Of a stretch of 64,000 bases of DNA, positions 1-11,600 are shown piece by piece. This DNA is from Anarhynchus alexandrinus (taxonomy: Eukaryota; Chordata; Aves; Charadriiformes; Charadriidae), in assembly GCA_008711295.1 (NCBI GenBank), contig VUYV01000020.1, positions 1,646,255-1,710,254 of the forward strand, given 5' to 3'. The notes beneath the pieces were generated by a model. The model made no database searches. It was given only the letters and a program-made list of their open reading frames with translations, and was not told where the DNA came from. A program made the position numbers and the translations under genes. The number at the start of each line of letters is the position of its first letter. Within the stretch, counting starts at the first letter, position 1.

Positions 1-2026
1 CCCCCCCCGCCCCTCCACCTCCCTCTTCTTTCTCCACCCGGGTGCCGCCTCCTCCTGCGCTTTCATTTCTGCATTCGTTCCCCCCTTCCCTCATTGCCAG
101 CCCTCAGCTTCCTGAAACGCCTGCGAGAGCTCTGAGCCACTCGGGGGAATGGCGGTGAGGCCACCGGGCTGGGACGAGCCCACCAGGAGCACGTGTGCAC
201 CGAGGCGCTCTGTGCCACGGGCAGTGATGCCAACCAGGGATCAGGATTGTTCCCTGCTAATCCAGGAAACCTCCTACACCCAGTCATTGTGCTAATCTCC
301 TTTTTCCTCCGGCCAAGGCCACAAGCACACCTCTCTCTCTGCCACGGTGGCCACATGGTCCAGCCGCTGGTGGGGCTGCTGCACGCTGGCACGCAGCAGT
401 CACAGCTGGAGCCCCAGAGCCAGGGCACGGCGATGGAGAGATACCCGCTCACTGCCAGACACCCCTTCTCACCCAGCAATGGCCCCCCGCCTCTGCCTGC
501 AGCCACGGGGGACTTTTGGAAAGGGTCACAGGGAGTTTTGGAACGGGCAGGGGATGGAGGAGCTGTGGGCAGGGGAGATGTGGCCAGCCTAGGAGTACAG
601 ACTGCGGGGCTCGGTCTCAGCCTTTCCACTTGCTCACCAGCTCCATCCTGGCACAAGGGGACTCATTAGCGCTCTGAATCGCAAAAGTCCCACGGGCACA
701 GGGCATTCCCGGCACAAGGTGATCTACCCATCATCAGAGCGATAATGATCCTGGAGCAGAGGGGTCAGGGCCGTCCCTGGGGATGTCCCCAGGTCTGAAC
801 ACGCAGCACGGCCATGCCCAAGGTGGTCCTAGTTTAGGCACAGAAGAACACCCATTTCCACCATGCTGTCTATCTCCCAGGCTTCTGAGTGACCTCAAGC
901 GCCTGGTAGGAAAAGTGTCCATGTCTGAGGATGCCTGCAACTGGAGGCAAGGGTAAGGGTGACACCCAGATCTGACACACACCGGTTCTCTGGCTATCAT
1001 CTTCCCCCCCTCTAGAAAAGGGGCTGACGATGCACGTCTGGGGAGCAAGACACCTTGTCCTCAAAGCAGCCTCTCCTATCACCATCTCAACCCAGAAGCA
1101 CCCAGGACAAGGGATCCGGCAGTCAGTAGAATTTGCTTTGACAATTTTTTCTCCCTGTCTACATAAGGGCTCCATCTGTAGTGGGAACAGTTCGCTCCTG
1201 GCTCCTTATTTTGGCTGAGCGGAGCAGTAGGAAATCACACAAACAATTCGCACAAGAGAAACTTGTTCAGGGGAGGAAATGGCCCCAGCACCAATAGAGA
1301 GCAGAGTGAGGGAGGAGGAAAACAGCAGGGGAATTCCACGCTTACACTGCTCTCCTGTTCCAGCCCCGTAACCTGCGCTGCTAACCGCTTCCTCAGCCAT
1401 CAGCATGAACCTCTGCCAGCAGGCTCGGCAAGCACAGCTCCGTCCTGCCCTGCAGCCCTCCGCCAGCCCAGCCCGGCTCCCTTCCTCCTTGCATACCAAG
1501 GTGATGCTGCCCGGCTCCATAAAACTGTGCCAGCTGCCCTCTGGCAGCTCCAGAGGAGCAGCAGATCCCAGCCGGCTGTAGGCTGATCCCCACATCCTCT
1601 GCTCCTGCCCTGGGTCTCATGTTCTGCAGGTTTCTTCTCCCCTTCCCTGGCCAAAAGCCTTTCAGCCGTTGGGTTCAGCCCTCCCGATCTCCAGCCTGGG
1701 CAGCCACTGCCTCCCAGCCTGGTGCTCCTGGGGCCAGAGGGAGGGGTGGGAGCCGATGGGGGAGCAGGGCAGACAGCCTCCACCTCTCCTGTGGTCCTCT
1801 GCAGAGGGTCTGGTCCGGGTGCTTGGCAGCTGAGGGGTGCTGGAGGCTGACTGGCAGGGGAGGCATTGCGAGAGGACTTGTGGGCATTTCGTTTTTCAAT
1901 GAGGTGGGGGAGGAGGAAGAGGAGGAGGTGGGGAGATGAAGGTACCCCCGTTCACCCACGTACTGCACCTCTGGCCTTACATCCTCTAGACTCTGCACCC
2001 ACACGTTTGAGCATTTTGCTCCGTTT

Positions 2027-2154
2027 CTGAGCAGGTGGTGGGCTCCTGGATTGCATAGACCCTAAATGTCAGATGCACACAGACCGTCCCCTGAGCAGGT
2101 GGTGGGCTCCCGGATTGCAGAAACCCTAAACATCAGATGCACACGGACTGTCCC
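2027..2154. repeat. Two-copy 64-bp tandem duplication
   Basis: Unit 1 (2027-2090) and unit 2 (2091-2154) each begin CTGAGCAGGTGGTGGGCTCC and end in GTCCC; they differ at a handful of positions, mostly C/T or G/A transitions. No coding relation is seen. Confidence 0.9.
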
Positions 2155-2375
2155 CTGCAAAATGAGGGGTCCGTCCTGCACTACCATCACTGCAGGGATG
2201 AGCCAAGCCGGAAAGCAGGGCAGCCCATGCCAGGTGGATGGAATTGGTTTCCCAGACGTGGGCTGAGAAGAGAGATGAATGATGGCAATAAAAGCATCCT
2301 GAAAGGTCCGCAGGCCGTGGCAACTCCATTTCAAATGGAGCAAATTCCCGTTCTTGCTCATCAGGAGGAAAATAC

Positions 2376-2408
2376 ATCTCTGTGTGCAGTTTCCATGCAC
2401 ACAGAGAT
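2376..2408. repeat. Perfect 13-bp inverted repeat, 7-base loop
   Basis: ATCTCTGTGTGCA (2376-2388) is followed after GTTTCCA by its exact reverse complement (2396-2408). Confidence 0.85.
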
Positions 2409-5400
2409 ATCTTTAGGCCAGAACAGCCTCTTGCGAGAGGACAGTACCTGGACTTTGCCAGAGCCAGTACAACACACCCTAACAATCATTTACAGCCCCA
2501 TGCACATATCCTCACTGCCTCAGGATTTTCTTTTAATGAGGCACCAGCCATGGGTCTAGGATGTCTCAGGGTCCCCCTTCAGCCCCGCATCTACCCCAGT
2601 CAGAGGGGTTTCCCATCTCTGGGACGCAGAGAGCATCCCACGCAGCTCACTGAGAGGCGTCCAGTAACCACTCTCACAGCTCAGAACCCACAGCCTCTCT
2701 TCCTACACAGTCACGTCTGACTCCTCTTTTATCCACACTGTATTAAAAAAACCCCAAACCGACAAAAATCAAAACTTTCTTTGTTAATTCAGCTGAGCTC
2801 AACCCTGTTCCCAGCAGCAGCCAAGCCTGCCTACGGAGTGCAAGGACCTGAAGCCCTCCCCACCTCGACTGATCCGTTCCAGCTAGGCATCAGCCTTCTG
2901 CATCCCAGGACATGGAAATTTCCAGCCATTCTTTCCTTTCCTTTGTGCTGAAGTTCCCTGTGCCGTTCCCCAGCTCCAAGGCAAACTTATGCAGGTGGAA
3001 AGTCTGAAGAAACTTCCCCCAGGCCAGGCTGAAGTCATCCGAACAAGGGAAAAAAACCCAATAATCTCTTCTTGCCTGCAGGACCTCGGAGGGCTGCCAG
3101 GACTTACCCACCTCATGCCAAGGCTGTGCGTGTGTGACCCCTGTGGCAGCCAGCAACTTCTGAGGCATCCTAAAGGAGCCTGTGCAGAGCTGCCTGCCCT
3201 CACTTGGAGAGGCTCCAAGCCCTCCCCTGCACACCAAACTCCTGAGCACGCACAGAGGAAGAGCAGAGAATCTGGGCACGGGGAGCCGGACACAGCAGGT
3301 TCCCTTCTCCCTCCAGCCAGCCCCACATTAGGACTCATTTTCTTCTCTGCCCCACAATGGCGGTGTACTACGGAGCAATCCAGGATGGACTCGAACTCCC
3401 CTGGCAATCGGGCAAGGAACTTTCCAAAGTCCCTCTGGAAAACCCAAGAGCATCCCTGCTTCCCGTTAACTATGACCATCCCACTGCTGGGCAGCCAGCA
3501 ACAGCCCAGCCCAGCCCAGCCCAGCTGAGCAGGGGCCTCCCAGCTCGACCAGCAACCAGATGTGCTCTCTGCATCAGACTACTTCAATCCTTCTCCTACA
3601 ACTGCGTCTCTCCACTCCTCTGCTTCTTTTTCCTTCTTTCACAGTGGTTTCCCTTTGCTGTCACACGCCGAGCGCTCCCCCAGGCACACACGCTGGGATC
3701 CAAGGGTACGGGGGTCCGGCAACACCCCCGTTTAGTGGGGCAAGCGCCGAGCAAGCAGCCACACGGGAGCAGGCAACCTGAATGAGGACAACCTCCATTC
3801 CCCTGCATGGGGAAGATCTCCAGCACAGGGCTACACGAGACGGAAGGGTGACGACTGGCACACGGTCAGGAGTGGCTCTTGTCCCCGCAAGATGAGCCCT
3901 GGCGCTCAGCGCCAGCCCACGCAGGCAGGGGCTCAGCAGGGAAGGCCCCTTTGCTACCATCACGCGGAGGAGAGCTCAGAACATCAGCTCCCGTGGGGCC
4001 CCAATTTTACTCGGTTAACTGTCCCCAAGCCCTTGTTAAAGCATCTCAGCCCCACGAGTCACTGGCACGTGATTTCTTATCAGCAGACGGGGCAGCACTT
4101 GTCTCTGGTGGAAGGAGGAAGTCAGGCTTCCTCCGCTGCCCTCCCTCCCTCCCCGAAACACGCACCCAACCAAAACCGCTTGGTCCCGTTTTCCATCTGA
4201 AGGAGGCTGAGATCTCCCTTCCCTTCCCTCCCTTCCCGATCAAGCTCGGGACCCCCAACCTTCACCTCCGCGGAGGAGCCGCGCTGCTTTGCATACGAAG
4301 CCCCGTGCAGAAGACGGCCGCCCTGCAGCGGAGGCGCAGCCCCCCGCCCCTCACAGCACGGCACGGCCACAGGGCCCAGGGCAAGACCGCATGCACTCTA
4401 CCCAGCTGCCTGAGGGGCCCATCGCCGTGGCATCAGGTACCGACGGCATAAACCAGCGCGTGGCCCAAAGACCAGCACGAGCAGAAAAGGAAGCATGTTT
4501 TTAAGTAAGGCAGAATATATAGTCCTCAGCCTAATTTGCCACACTGATGAATCAATTCTGCCTCTCCGGAGTTGGCAGAGGCTGCCATAAGCCCTTGCGC
4601 TGGAACGCGACAGGTGATCCCATCACACCCCATCCCACCCCGATGGAGCTGGTCCCACACCCACCCCTTTCCCGGGACGCTGGACTCGTGCATCTGCCTG
4701 GCAAGGCCAGAAGGAGGGGGTTTCCTCGGTGAATCCTAACAAAAGTTGAGCTTGTCCGGAGGCCGGAGCACGGCAATAAAGCTGCCTGCAGCCTGCTCAG
4801 AGCTAGCCATGCCTGCAGCTGGAAAACCCCTCTCTCCACTTCCACGCAAAGCAGTCCCATCGGGACTCAATTCAGCAGAAAAGGAGCTGGTTTACATGGA
4901 AGAGACGGATGCTTGGAGGAGACCACTTGGTCCACAAGGAAAAGACAGATGCTTGGAGGAGACTGAGAGCACACTGAGCACACAGGGCTTGCTCTCTACC
5001 CTGCTGCAGGATACGTATCACTGCCTTAAGTGCACCCACCATCTTCTGCCTGTTCCTCATCCTTGACCTCTCTTACCATGCCAGCTCCGCCACTCTCTCT
5101 CAAGGACCGATGTGCTGTAGCCCCGTTACTGCAGCTCTGAATTCCCCAAGGCAGAGGGACCGCCAGTGGCACTGGGGAGGCGGTGGTGGTGGGGGGCTGA
5201 GGCTTTTGCAAACGATTCTTGGAAGACGGCACCCACACATTTCACTGGCCATCACACCCACATCTCCCCTGTTGGCCAACTTCCTTCCTTCAAAAGCGGG
5301 ACCCCTTCTAATTTTAAGCCACTTTTAGCCCCGTTGCTTCATAGCCTGGGCTAACGCTCCCTCTCCCGCGGAGGCGGGCAGGAAGGTATCCAGGGAAGAT

Positions 5401-6009
5401 CCTGCTGACGCTCCAACTGCCCAAGCACGTGCTCCTCGCCTCTGCCTCCACCTCGTACGCTTCCCCCACAAGTGGCAGACTGACCAACACAGCCCCCTCG
5501 CAGGCACACCTCGAGGTGGCACGGGTGGGCAAGCATGGAGGAACTACGGATGGACAGCCAAAACTTCTGCCAGCTTGCTTGGTGCGAGCCCAGCGCTCCT
5601 CTCCACTCAGTACCAGCCCGGGCAGCTGGGGAACAGGAACTACTAGGCCAAAACCCCTGAACTTTTTGTATTTTCAGAATGACAATTACGACAATTACAG
5701 GGAAGTGTTGTTGCCCAAGTCTTCTGAAATAGAACGATAGTACGATTTTAATTCTCGGCCTGGGGATGTTTTGTGGCAGACATTCAAGCAAGGCACACAA
5801 GGAAATGTGCTGCTGATGGAGATGAAAAGAAGTTGACGGGCTTGTCTGGCTGGAAGAAAGGGATGCAGCCTGTGGCCATCTGATCCCTTTTCTCTGGGGA
5901 CCTTCTGTCACTGGATGAGCAATTGCTCCTTAGACTTTAGCATTAGACTTGTTTTTGCATACAAAACCGGTGGCAGTTCAATGAGTCGCTGGGCGCTCTC
6001 GCAGTCCCT

Positions 6010-6017
6010 ATTTGCAT
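6010..6017. promoter_or_regulatory. Octamer motif in presumed NFKBIE intron 1
   Basis: ATTTGCAT is the exact octamer bound by POU factors (Oct-1/Oct-2), followed 31 bases later by an MEF2-like CTAAATATAA (6048-6057). An enhancer is conceivable; single motifs are weak evidence. Confidence 0.3.
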
Positions 6018-8019
6018 CGACCGGAGCGGTGGATGTTCAGCATTTCTAAATATAAATGCCGCCTACCTCTGCCGCAGGGTCAGGAGGAGAGACAGGAATA
6101 GCAGAGGCAGAAATCCACAGCCTCGCTGCTCTAACCACAAGAATAGGGTTCTTTTTTTCCCCCAGTGCTGGGAGCGGATCCCAGGAAAGCCGGCTCCTAC
6201 GCGGACACGGCCAGCCCGGAGCTGTACCGCCGGCAGCCTTTTCTCTCCCTCCCTCACTCTTTACAGATTTCCTGTTCTGAATTGCACCGTGAGTGAGAGA
6301 AAACAGAAGAGCGACTGCAACTATTTGGAGAGCTCTCCGAGAGCCTCTCCTGCCTGCAGTAACCGAGGCACCACCGATTAATGTTTCCCTAGTTAATGAG
6401 ATGCTTGCGTTAGGCTCTGGCCAAGCAAGTCTGACAAGCAAAGGGCTCAACCACCTTACAAAACAGCTCCAAGCAGCAAAAGCATCTCCAAGGAGCCGCA
6501 TCTACCAGACTCCCTACAGAACAGCAAGCAGGGAGCCCTGGGCACAGGGCAAGGGGCTAGCCCAGGGGGGGCTTTTCCCAGGCGTTACTTCCACAGCTCT
6601 GCTTAAAAGACCCCTGGCTCTCTCCGCGGGCACCTTGGCTCTAGCGTTACAGCTGGGAAAGGTGGTGAAGCTCCTCCACGCCGAGGAGCCCCAGAACCAG
6701 CCTGTAGATAGGACAGGACTAGAAGGCAGTATCCAGGCGCCCGGCTGGGGAGCGTGGGAGGCTGGGTTTAGTCTAACCTTGCTTGCCGCGAGACTTCCAG
6801 CCAATCCTCGGAGCAGATGCCACAGCGAGCATTAATGAACTAATTAGCAGATGCACAGGCTCCTTCCTAACCAGGAAGTAAACACTGGGGCTGGCTCCCA
6901 GCTCATCTTCAGCCTCTGAGCCAGATGTGCTCTGCCCGGCAAGGACAGAGCCTCCTTGCTGCTCCTGCTACTGAAGATACGTGCTTGCTCGTGTCAGTGC
7001 CTCTTAGTTTCTCTTCCTCTTGCGCCGTTACTCAGTATTAAACTCCAGCCTGGGTTTGGGGCAAAGCTTTGCCCTTCCCAGCTGCGAGCACGCTTCGCTC
7101 ACGCTCTGTGTGTGCACTCATGATGAAAACCTTCCACTGAGGGAACGTACGGCAGGAAAGAGCCGTGATTAGCTGAAGGCAGTTACCAGAAGCCAAACCA
7201 AATACCTCAAGCGTGATGCCTCTGCCTTTGAGAGGGCATTACGGATGTGGGAAGCCCCCCCTCATTAAGAGAAACACTCGTCTCCGTCACAGAAGCTCAG
7301 GAGGGCAGCCTCGTAGCGGGGAGTGCGTCACAACCGTGCTGAAAGCTGCGGCTGTGCAGGCGGGTTGGCAAAGCAAGGCGATTTCCACCTGAGAACAAAT
7401 AGTTCTTGGGTTGCTTGATCTGTGGCCCTGACACAGCCATCTCAAGGTCTTGCCCTGCAGAGCCAATCTCGTTCCGGGACTTGCTTACACACCGTCTCAC
7501 GCAGCCAAGTCTTCCCCATAGGGGAGGAAATGTTGTATTCTCTGTGGAAGAGGCAGCTTGGGGGGGTGGGGGGGGCTTGATTTGCTCCCACACCACCTTC
7601 TAGTTGCTAGCAGCCCCTTAGCAAGTGGAAGTTGGCTTCCTGTGGTGGGTCCGTTCTGTGCCAGCTTGCCTGGGGTGCTTCTCCCTGCTCATTCTGCCAG
7701 ACCAGGCTCGGTTGCCCCCACCGGTGACCCACCCAAACCCACGCCAGGGTGCCAAGCATCCACGCACAGCGCAAAGCGGCAGACCCTCAGGCCGGGGGCT
7801 CGGGGGAGTCCTTCACAGCCCGGCTCAACGGGTGCTCCTCGGCAGCGGGCTGGGGACCGCTGCAGATAAAAGCTGGGCTTATCTCTAGGCACCGGCTCCC
7901 CGCCGCCGGCCGGCTGCGAGGGACCAACCCCGGGGCTGGAGGGGGGGTGTGGGTGTCCCGGCGCTCGCAAGTCCCCCCCGGGGAGGGAGGGAGGGAGGGC
8001 AGGGGCCGCTGTCACTCAC

Positions 8020-8294
8020 GTGTCCCCGTCCTCCGAAACGTAGGTGAGCGCCTCCAGCTGCTGCCGGCTGAGCCCCTCGGGAGAAGGCGGCGGCGGCGGC
8101 TCCTCCTCGGCGCGGCAGGCGGCCGGCAGCTCGGGCAGAGCCTCGGGAAGAGCGCCGGAGCCGTAGCTGGAGTCGAGCCGCTCCTCGGCGGCGGCGGCGG
8201 CGGTGGTCTCGGCGGCGGCGGCGGTCTCGGTGGCGGCGGCGATGGGAGGGTGTACATCGGCGGCGGCGGGGGGGGTCTCCCTCACGNGGCTCAT
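8020..8294 (-). CDS. NFKBIE: NF-kappaB inhibitor epsilon (IkappaB-epsilon), first coding exon, partial gene
   Basis: IkappaB-epsilon binds NF-kappaB dimers through ankyrin repeats and holds them in the cytoplasm until IKK-triggered degradation. Only coding exon 1 is here: 91 full codons plus two bases. The ATG is at 8294-8292 in a good Kozak context, with an in-frame TAG upstream, and the exon ends at a consensus donor (GTGAGT, 8019-8014). Recognition rests on the C-terminal part: a segment like human ADSTYGS (here LDSSYGS), then LSRQQLEALTYVSEDGDT, matching human LSPQQLEALTYISEDGDT, which leads into ankyrin repeat 1. The middle is Ala-rich, coded by a GCC/GGC run, and is unlike the human protein. 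The DSGxxS IKK degron expected near the N-terminus is not visible in any frame. One base (8287) is N, making residue 3 uncertain. The ankyrin exons were not found at lower coordinates. Orientation and order relative to TMEM151B match human synteny. Identity is fairly sure; the exact N-terminus is less so. Confidence 0.85.
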
Positions 8295-8393
8295 GGCCGG
8301 AAAGCCAGCCAGCGGCGGCCGGCGCGGAGGCTAAAGCGCCGCGGCGGCTCCTCCTCCTCCACCTCCTCCTCCTCCTCCTGCCTCTGCCCGCAC

Positions 8394-8400
8394 TGACTCA
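8394..8400. promoter_or_regulatory. AP-1 motif in the NFKBIE promoter
   Basis: TGACTCA is an exact AP-1 consensus heptamer, 24 bp from the kappaB site and about 100 bp upstream of the ATG. Paired AP-1 and kappaB sites are common in stress and immune promoters. A heptamer alone occurs by chance, so weight rests on its position. Confidence 0.4.
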
Positions 8401-8423
8401 GCCGCGCCCGGCCCCGCCTGCCC

Positions 8424-8433
8424 GGGATTCCCC
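8424..8433 (-). promoter_or_regulatory. kappaB site in the NFKBIE promoter
   Basis: GGGATTCCCC fits the kappaB consensus GGGRNWYYCC exactly. It lies 130 bp upstream of the NFKBIE start codon inside the CpG island. NF-kappaB-induced resynthesis of IkappaB proteins is an established negative feedback loop, so the position makes sense. Occupancy is inferred. Confidence 0.55.
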
Positions 8434-8600
8434 CCCTCCGCCGCCGCCCCGGCACCCCCTAAACCGGGGGGTGGCTGCCTTCCCCCTTCCTCTCCCGCTT
8501 TGTCCGGGGGCGCAGGAGAAAACCCACCCGTGGGCACGGCACGCGTGGGCGAGGGCCGGCAGCCTGGGGAGCGCAGGGGAGGCAGCCACGCTGTGCTACC

Positions 8601-11600
8601 CTATGCCGGGCAGTACGTGCCAGTGTGTCCCGGAGCTGCCTCCTGTTTGTTTGGGTTCTTTAAATAGCAGGCGGGTTTGCCAGGGGTGGGAGAGGGCCCC
8701 TGTCAAACCGGGCGGTGTGTGGGTGAGGATGCTGCTGCGGGCGCAGGTGCTGACTGAAGCCGCAGGCTCTGTGGGAAACGGTATGGTGGATGTCACTTAC
8801 TGGTAGCAGAGATAGGTGCAAACGAGACGTTGGCTTTTCCCGTGTGTGTGGTTTAACCCGTTTCACCCACTGAGACACCTTCTTGTCTCTCTTGCCTGTA
8901 CAGGCAAAGGGAAAGGCCAAGCGGACACTACAGCGGGCTGTACAAGTCACTTGGTCCAGCCACTTCCCACTGCCTTTCTGTGTTGTAAAGAGAAAGCCCA
9001 AAGCCCAGAGTGGCTGTCGGGGCTCACACCAGAGCAGCCAGGACACAGAGATCAAAGCTGAAAATGGAAGCTCAAACGAAGGCCCAGCTCTCTGCCGGTG
9101 AATGATTGACCAGGCTGCATTTCAGTGCTCTCCTTCCAACATCAAAACAACCCAGTTGTGTTCCTCGTGGATCTGCGTAGACTTCATCTTGTTACTTTCC
9201 AGTGTCCCAAGCAGTGGACTTCCCTCAGAAGACAACCTAGACAGCTCTGAATGCATATGACACTTTAAAATCAGTTTCACTTGTTGCTTTTATTGCTTGA
9301 TGTGCCTCTCTGCCTCTGCAGGGTGCCCATCTTTCCCAGCAGGAGGGGAAGGATCTCTTCCTGCCACACACCTGCAAGGGGCCTCACCTGGGAAGAGCTT
9401 GGTGGTGGGTACGAGACCGAGTTCACTCAAACCACATGCAAAGTGCCAATGACTTCCCCCTCCTGCTTTGCAGCTGCTGCTTTGGGTTTGCATCACTCCC
9501 CCCTGGCCACCAGGCCTTCAACCACAGCCGTGCTGCAGGTGAGCTACCCACAAAAAGTGCCGCTCACCAGGCAGGAAGAAAGGTTTTGGGGTGTGAGGGC
9601 AGCAGGAGGCAGGCAGGGGAAATCTCTGTTGGCGTCAATAACTTCCAGTCACAAGTTTTCCTCCCACGCTTGGGATCTATTTCAGTATCTCCTGTTGTGT
9701 CCCTGGCACTGCCTGGATGTGAGACTATGATTGCTGAGGAAAGGAGCCTCTTCCCACATCTTGTCAGCTCTGTCCAACATGGGGCAGGGATCTGGGCTGT
9801 GTATTCATGTCAGTCCCTCTCACACTCTGGTGATGGTTGCATCCCAGCTCCATGTGCATCTGCAGCTGATGTTCCTGACCTTCACACAGAATGTCTCTTC
9901 TTTCAGCTTTCTGTACCCAACTGCTGCCAAGTTACCCATCAAATACCTTCCAAAATGCCTTTGCCATTTTCTAAGGTAACATACTAGATGTTGCTGGAGC
10001 TCCATCATGGAATGAATTCTTACAGACATTTGTGTGGATGAAATCAAGTATTGGGAGAAATCCACATTGGTCAAATCAGCACAAACCTGTGTGGTGATGC
10101 ACAAAGATTTTACTTTTCTGTGAACTAGTTGCTGCTTGGCTTTGCAGCAAGTGGCAGTCACCCCTCGATTATTTTGTGATGTCCTGTTCCAGTTGTGGCA
10201 TAGGTGTGGAGCCTGCTTCCAGGGTTAGCACACGTCCAGGAGTGGTTCAGCCAAAGCACAGAGCCTGAGATAATAAGCCCTGGACCAGCTCTGCAGGGAG
10301 GCTCCACCACTTGGGACTCTACAGTCCAGTCCACAGCAAGCTGTCTACACCTCTGGCTGCCAAGCAGCCCCTGGAGGTGGCCTTCCTTTGCTGATGATGT
10401 GCACTTAGCTGGAGCTAGTGATCTCTCAGCTTCCCAAAGGTGAGCCTTGAACTTTCTTGAGCTGGCTGCCGCTCTCCCAGGGCTGTGTTGTAGCCATCTG
10501 CTGCAGCTGAGCTGTGGAGACCAGGCACTGCCCATTAAAATCAGCTATGCCCCCCAGGCACCCAGGTCCAGCCACTCTGCGCTCTCACCTCCCAACTACA
10601 CCCGCTCTTACCCAGCTCAGGCATCACCTCCTTGACATCTCTCTTCCGGCTGTGTGTCCTTCTAGGGTCCCTTTGGACAACTTGACTGGGAAGTCTGAAA
10701 GATGAACTTGGCCACTCTGCGTCGTTATTTGCCTTCTGTCACTCATTTGGCAAGGCTTGGGCTCTGTTTCATGCTGTCTTCCTGCCAGAGAGTTTTTCTG
10801 CCTGGCCATGCAGTTTTTGGACTTACATTATTTTTGGAGGCTTTAAATACAGAGAGATATACATATACATATGCACACGCACATACATAATATCTATATG
10901 TAATGTATCGGCAGGTAGTGGTAGCGGGAGTAAAAAGATTTAAATATAGTATGAGGCCAATCTTGATGTTCTGACTTGCTTTTGAGGATTTTAAACCCGA
11001 AACTCTAATTCTGGGCCCTCTCCAGTCCCAGGTAGGATGTGTCACTTAAAATGGTTAAAATAGCAGGGGAAAAATAAAGAGACCGGGATCTATTCCCACT
11101 AGAGGTCAGTGTCAACACACGCCACTCGAAGGCACCCAGCGCTACTCAAAATAGCCTCTCCGGTAAGAAACTCAGCTCAGAAAGGCTCTCCCACCACATC
11201 GCACTGCCAGGAACATCGGGACAGAGCCTGGGCATGGGAAGGACTCCTCAGGAGACCTGTGACTCCCGGTACTGTCCCCAGTAATGTCCTGTCCCCAGGT
11301 ACAGCCCCCCTAAGCGAAACCCAACTCTCTGCACGTGACTTCTTGAACCCAAGCTGTGCCCACCTCAGTTGCAGCCTGGGCCTGGCACCAGTGTCTTCTT
11401 CACTGATCCTCGAGCTGTTAACTGGGTGAGATAAGTGAGATGAGGCTGAGAGAGATGGAGAAAGGGTGTTTATGCTCTGTCGGTGTCTGGTCTGAGGAAA
11501 AATAACGGTACTTCAATTGCCAGCTGTGGTCTTCTGCCATGTTTAAGCAACATAGGTTAGCTGAGATTGTTGTAATCAGTTATTGCCACAGCAATTCACA

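Larger units (their letters stand above)
1..8019 (-). other. NFKBIE: Presumed NFKBIE intron 1 (no exon recognised)
   Basis: No ankyrin-repeat coding exon or other coding exon is recognisable on either strand. If NFKBIE is intact, its remaining exons lie beyond the left edge or are too short to be picked out by eye. The stretch begins with a C-rich run and contains a GGA microsatellite (about 1910-1936), a 64-bp tandem duplication (2027-2154), a perfect 13-bp hairpin (2376-2408), a CAGCC run near 3502-3522, a 21-bp near-direct repeat at 4903-4923 and 4943-4963, and an octamer motif (6010-6017). The open reading frames here are GC-rich chance frames without family resemblance. Confidence 0.5.
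7760..8600 (-). promoter_or_regulatory. NFKBIE: NFKBIE CpG island and promoter
   Basis: A dense run of CpG and GGC/GCC triplets surrounds coding exon 1 and continues about 300 bp upstream of the ATG (toward higher coordinates). Within about 140 bp upstream of the ATG are an AP-1 type heptamer TGACTCA (8394-8400), a kappaB decamer GGGATTCCCC (8424-8433) and GC boxes of the GCCCCGCC type next to it. There is no clear TATA box. This fits a TATA-less, NF-kappaB-responsive CpG island promoter. A CTC/GAG triplet run (about 8349-8380) probably lies in the 5' UTR. Confidence 0.65.

Noticed and set aside
1..8019. NFKBIE ankyrin exons within the window
   Set aside because: No minus-strand frame resembles the IkappaB ankyrin repeats; the remaining exons were not found here.
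8170..8260. GGC/GCC run as a noncoding microsatellite only
   Set aside because: It lies inside the NFKBIE reading frame and codes the Ala-rich segment, so it is part of the exon.
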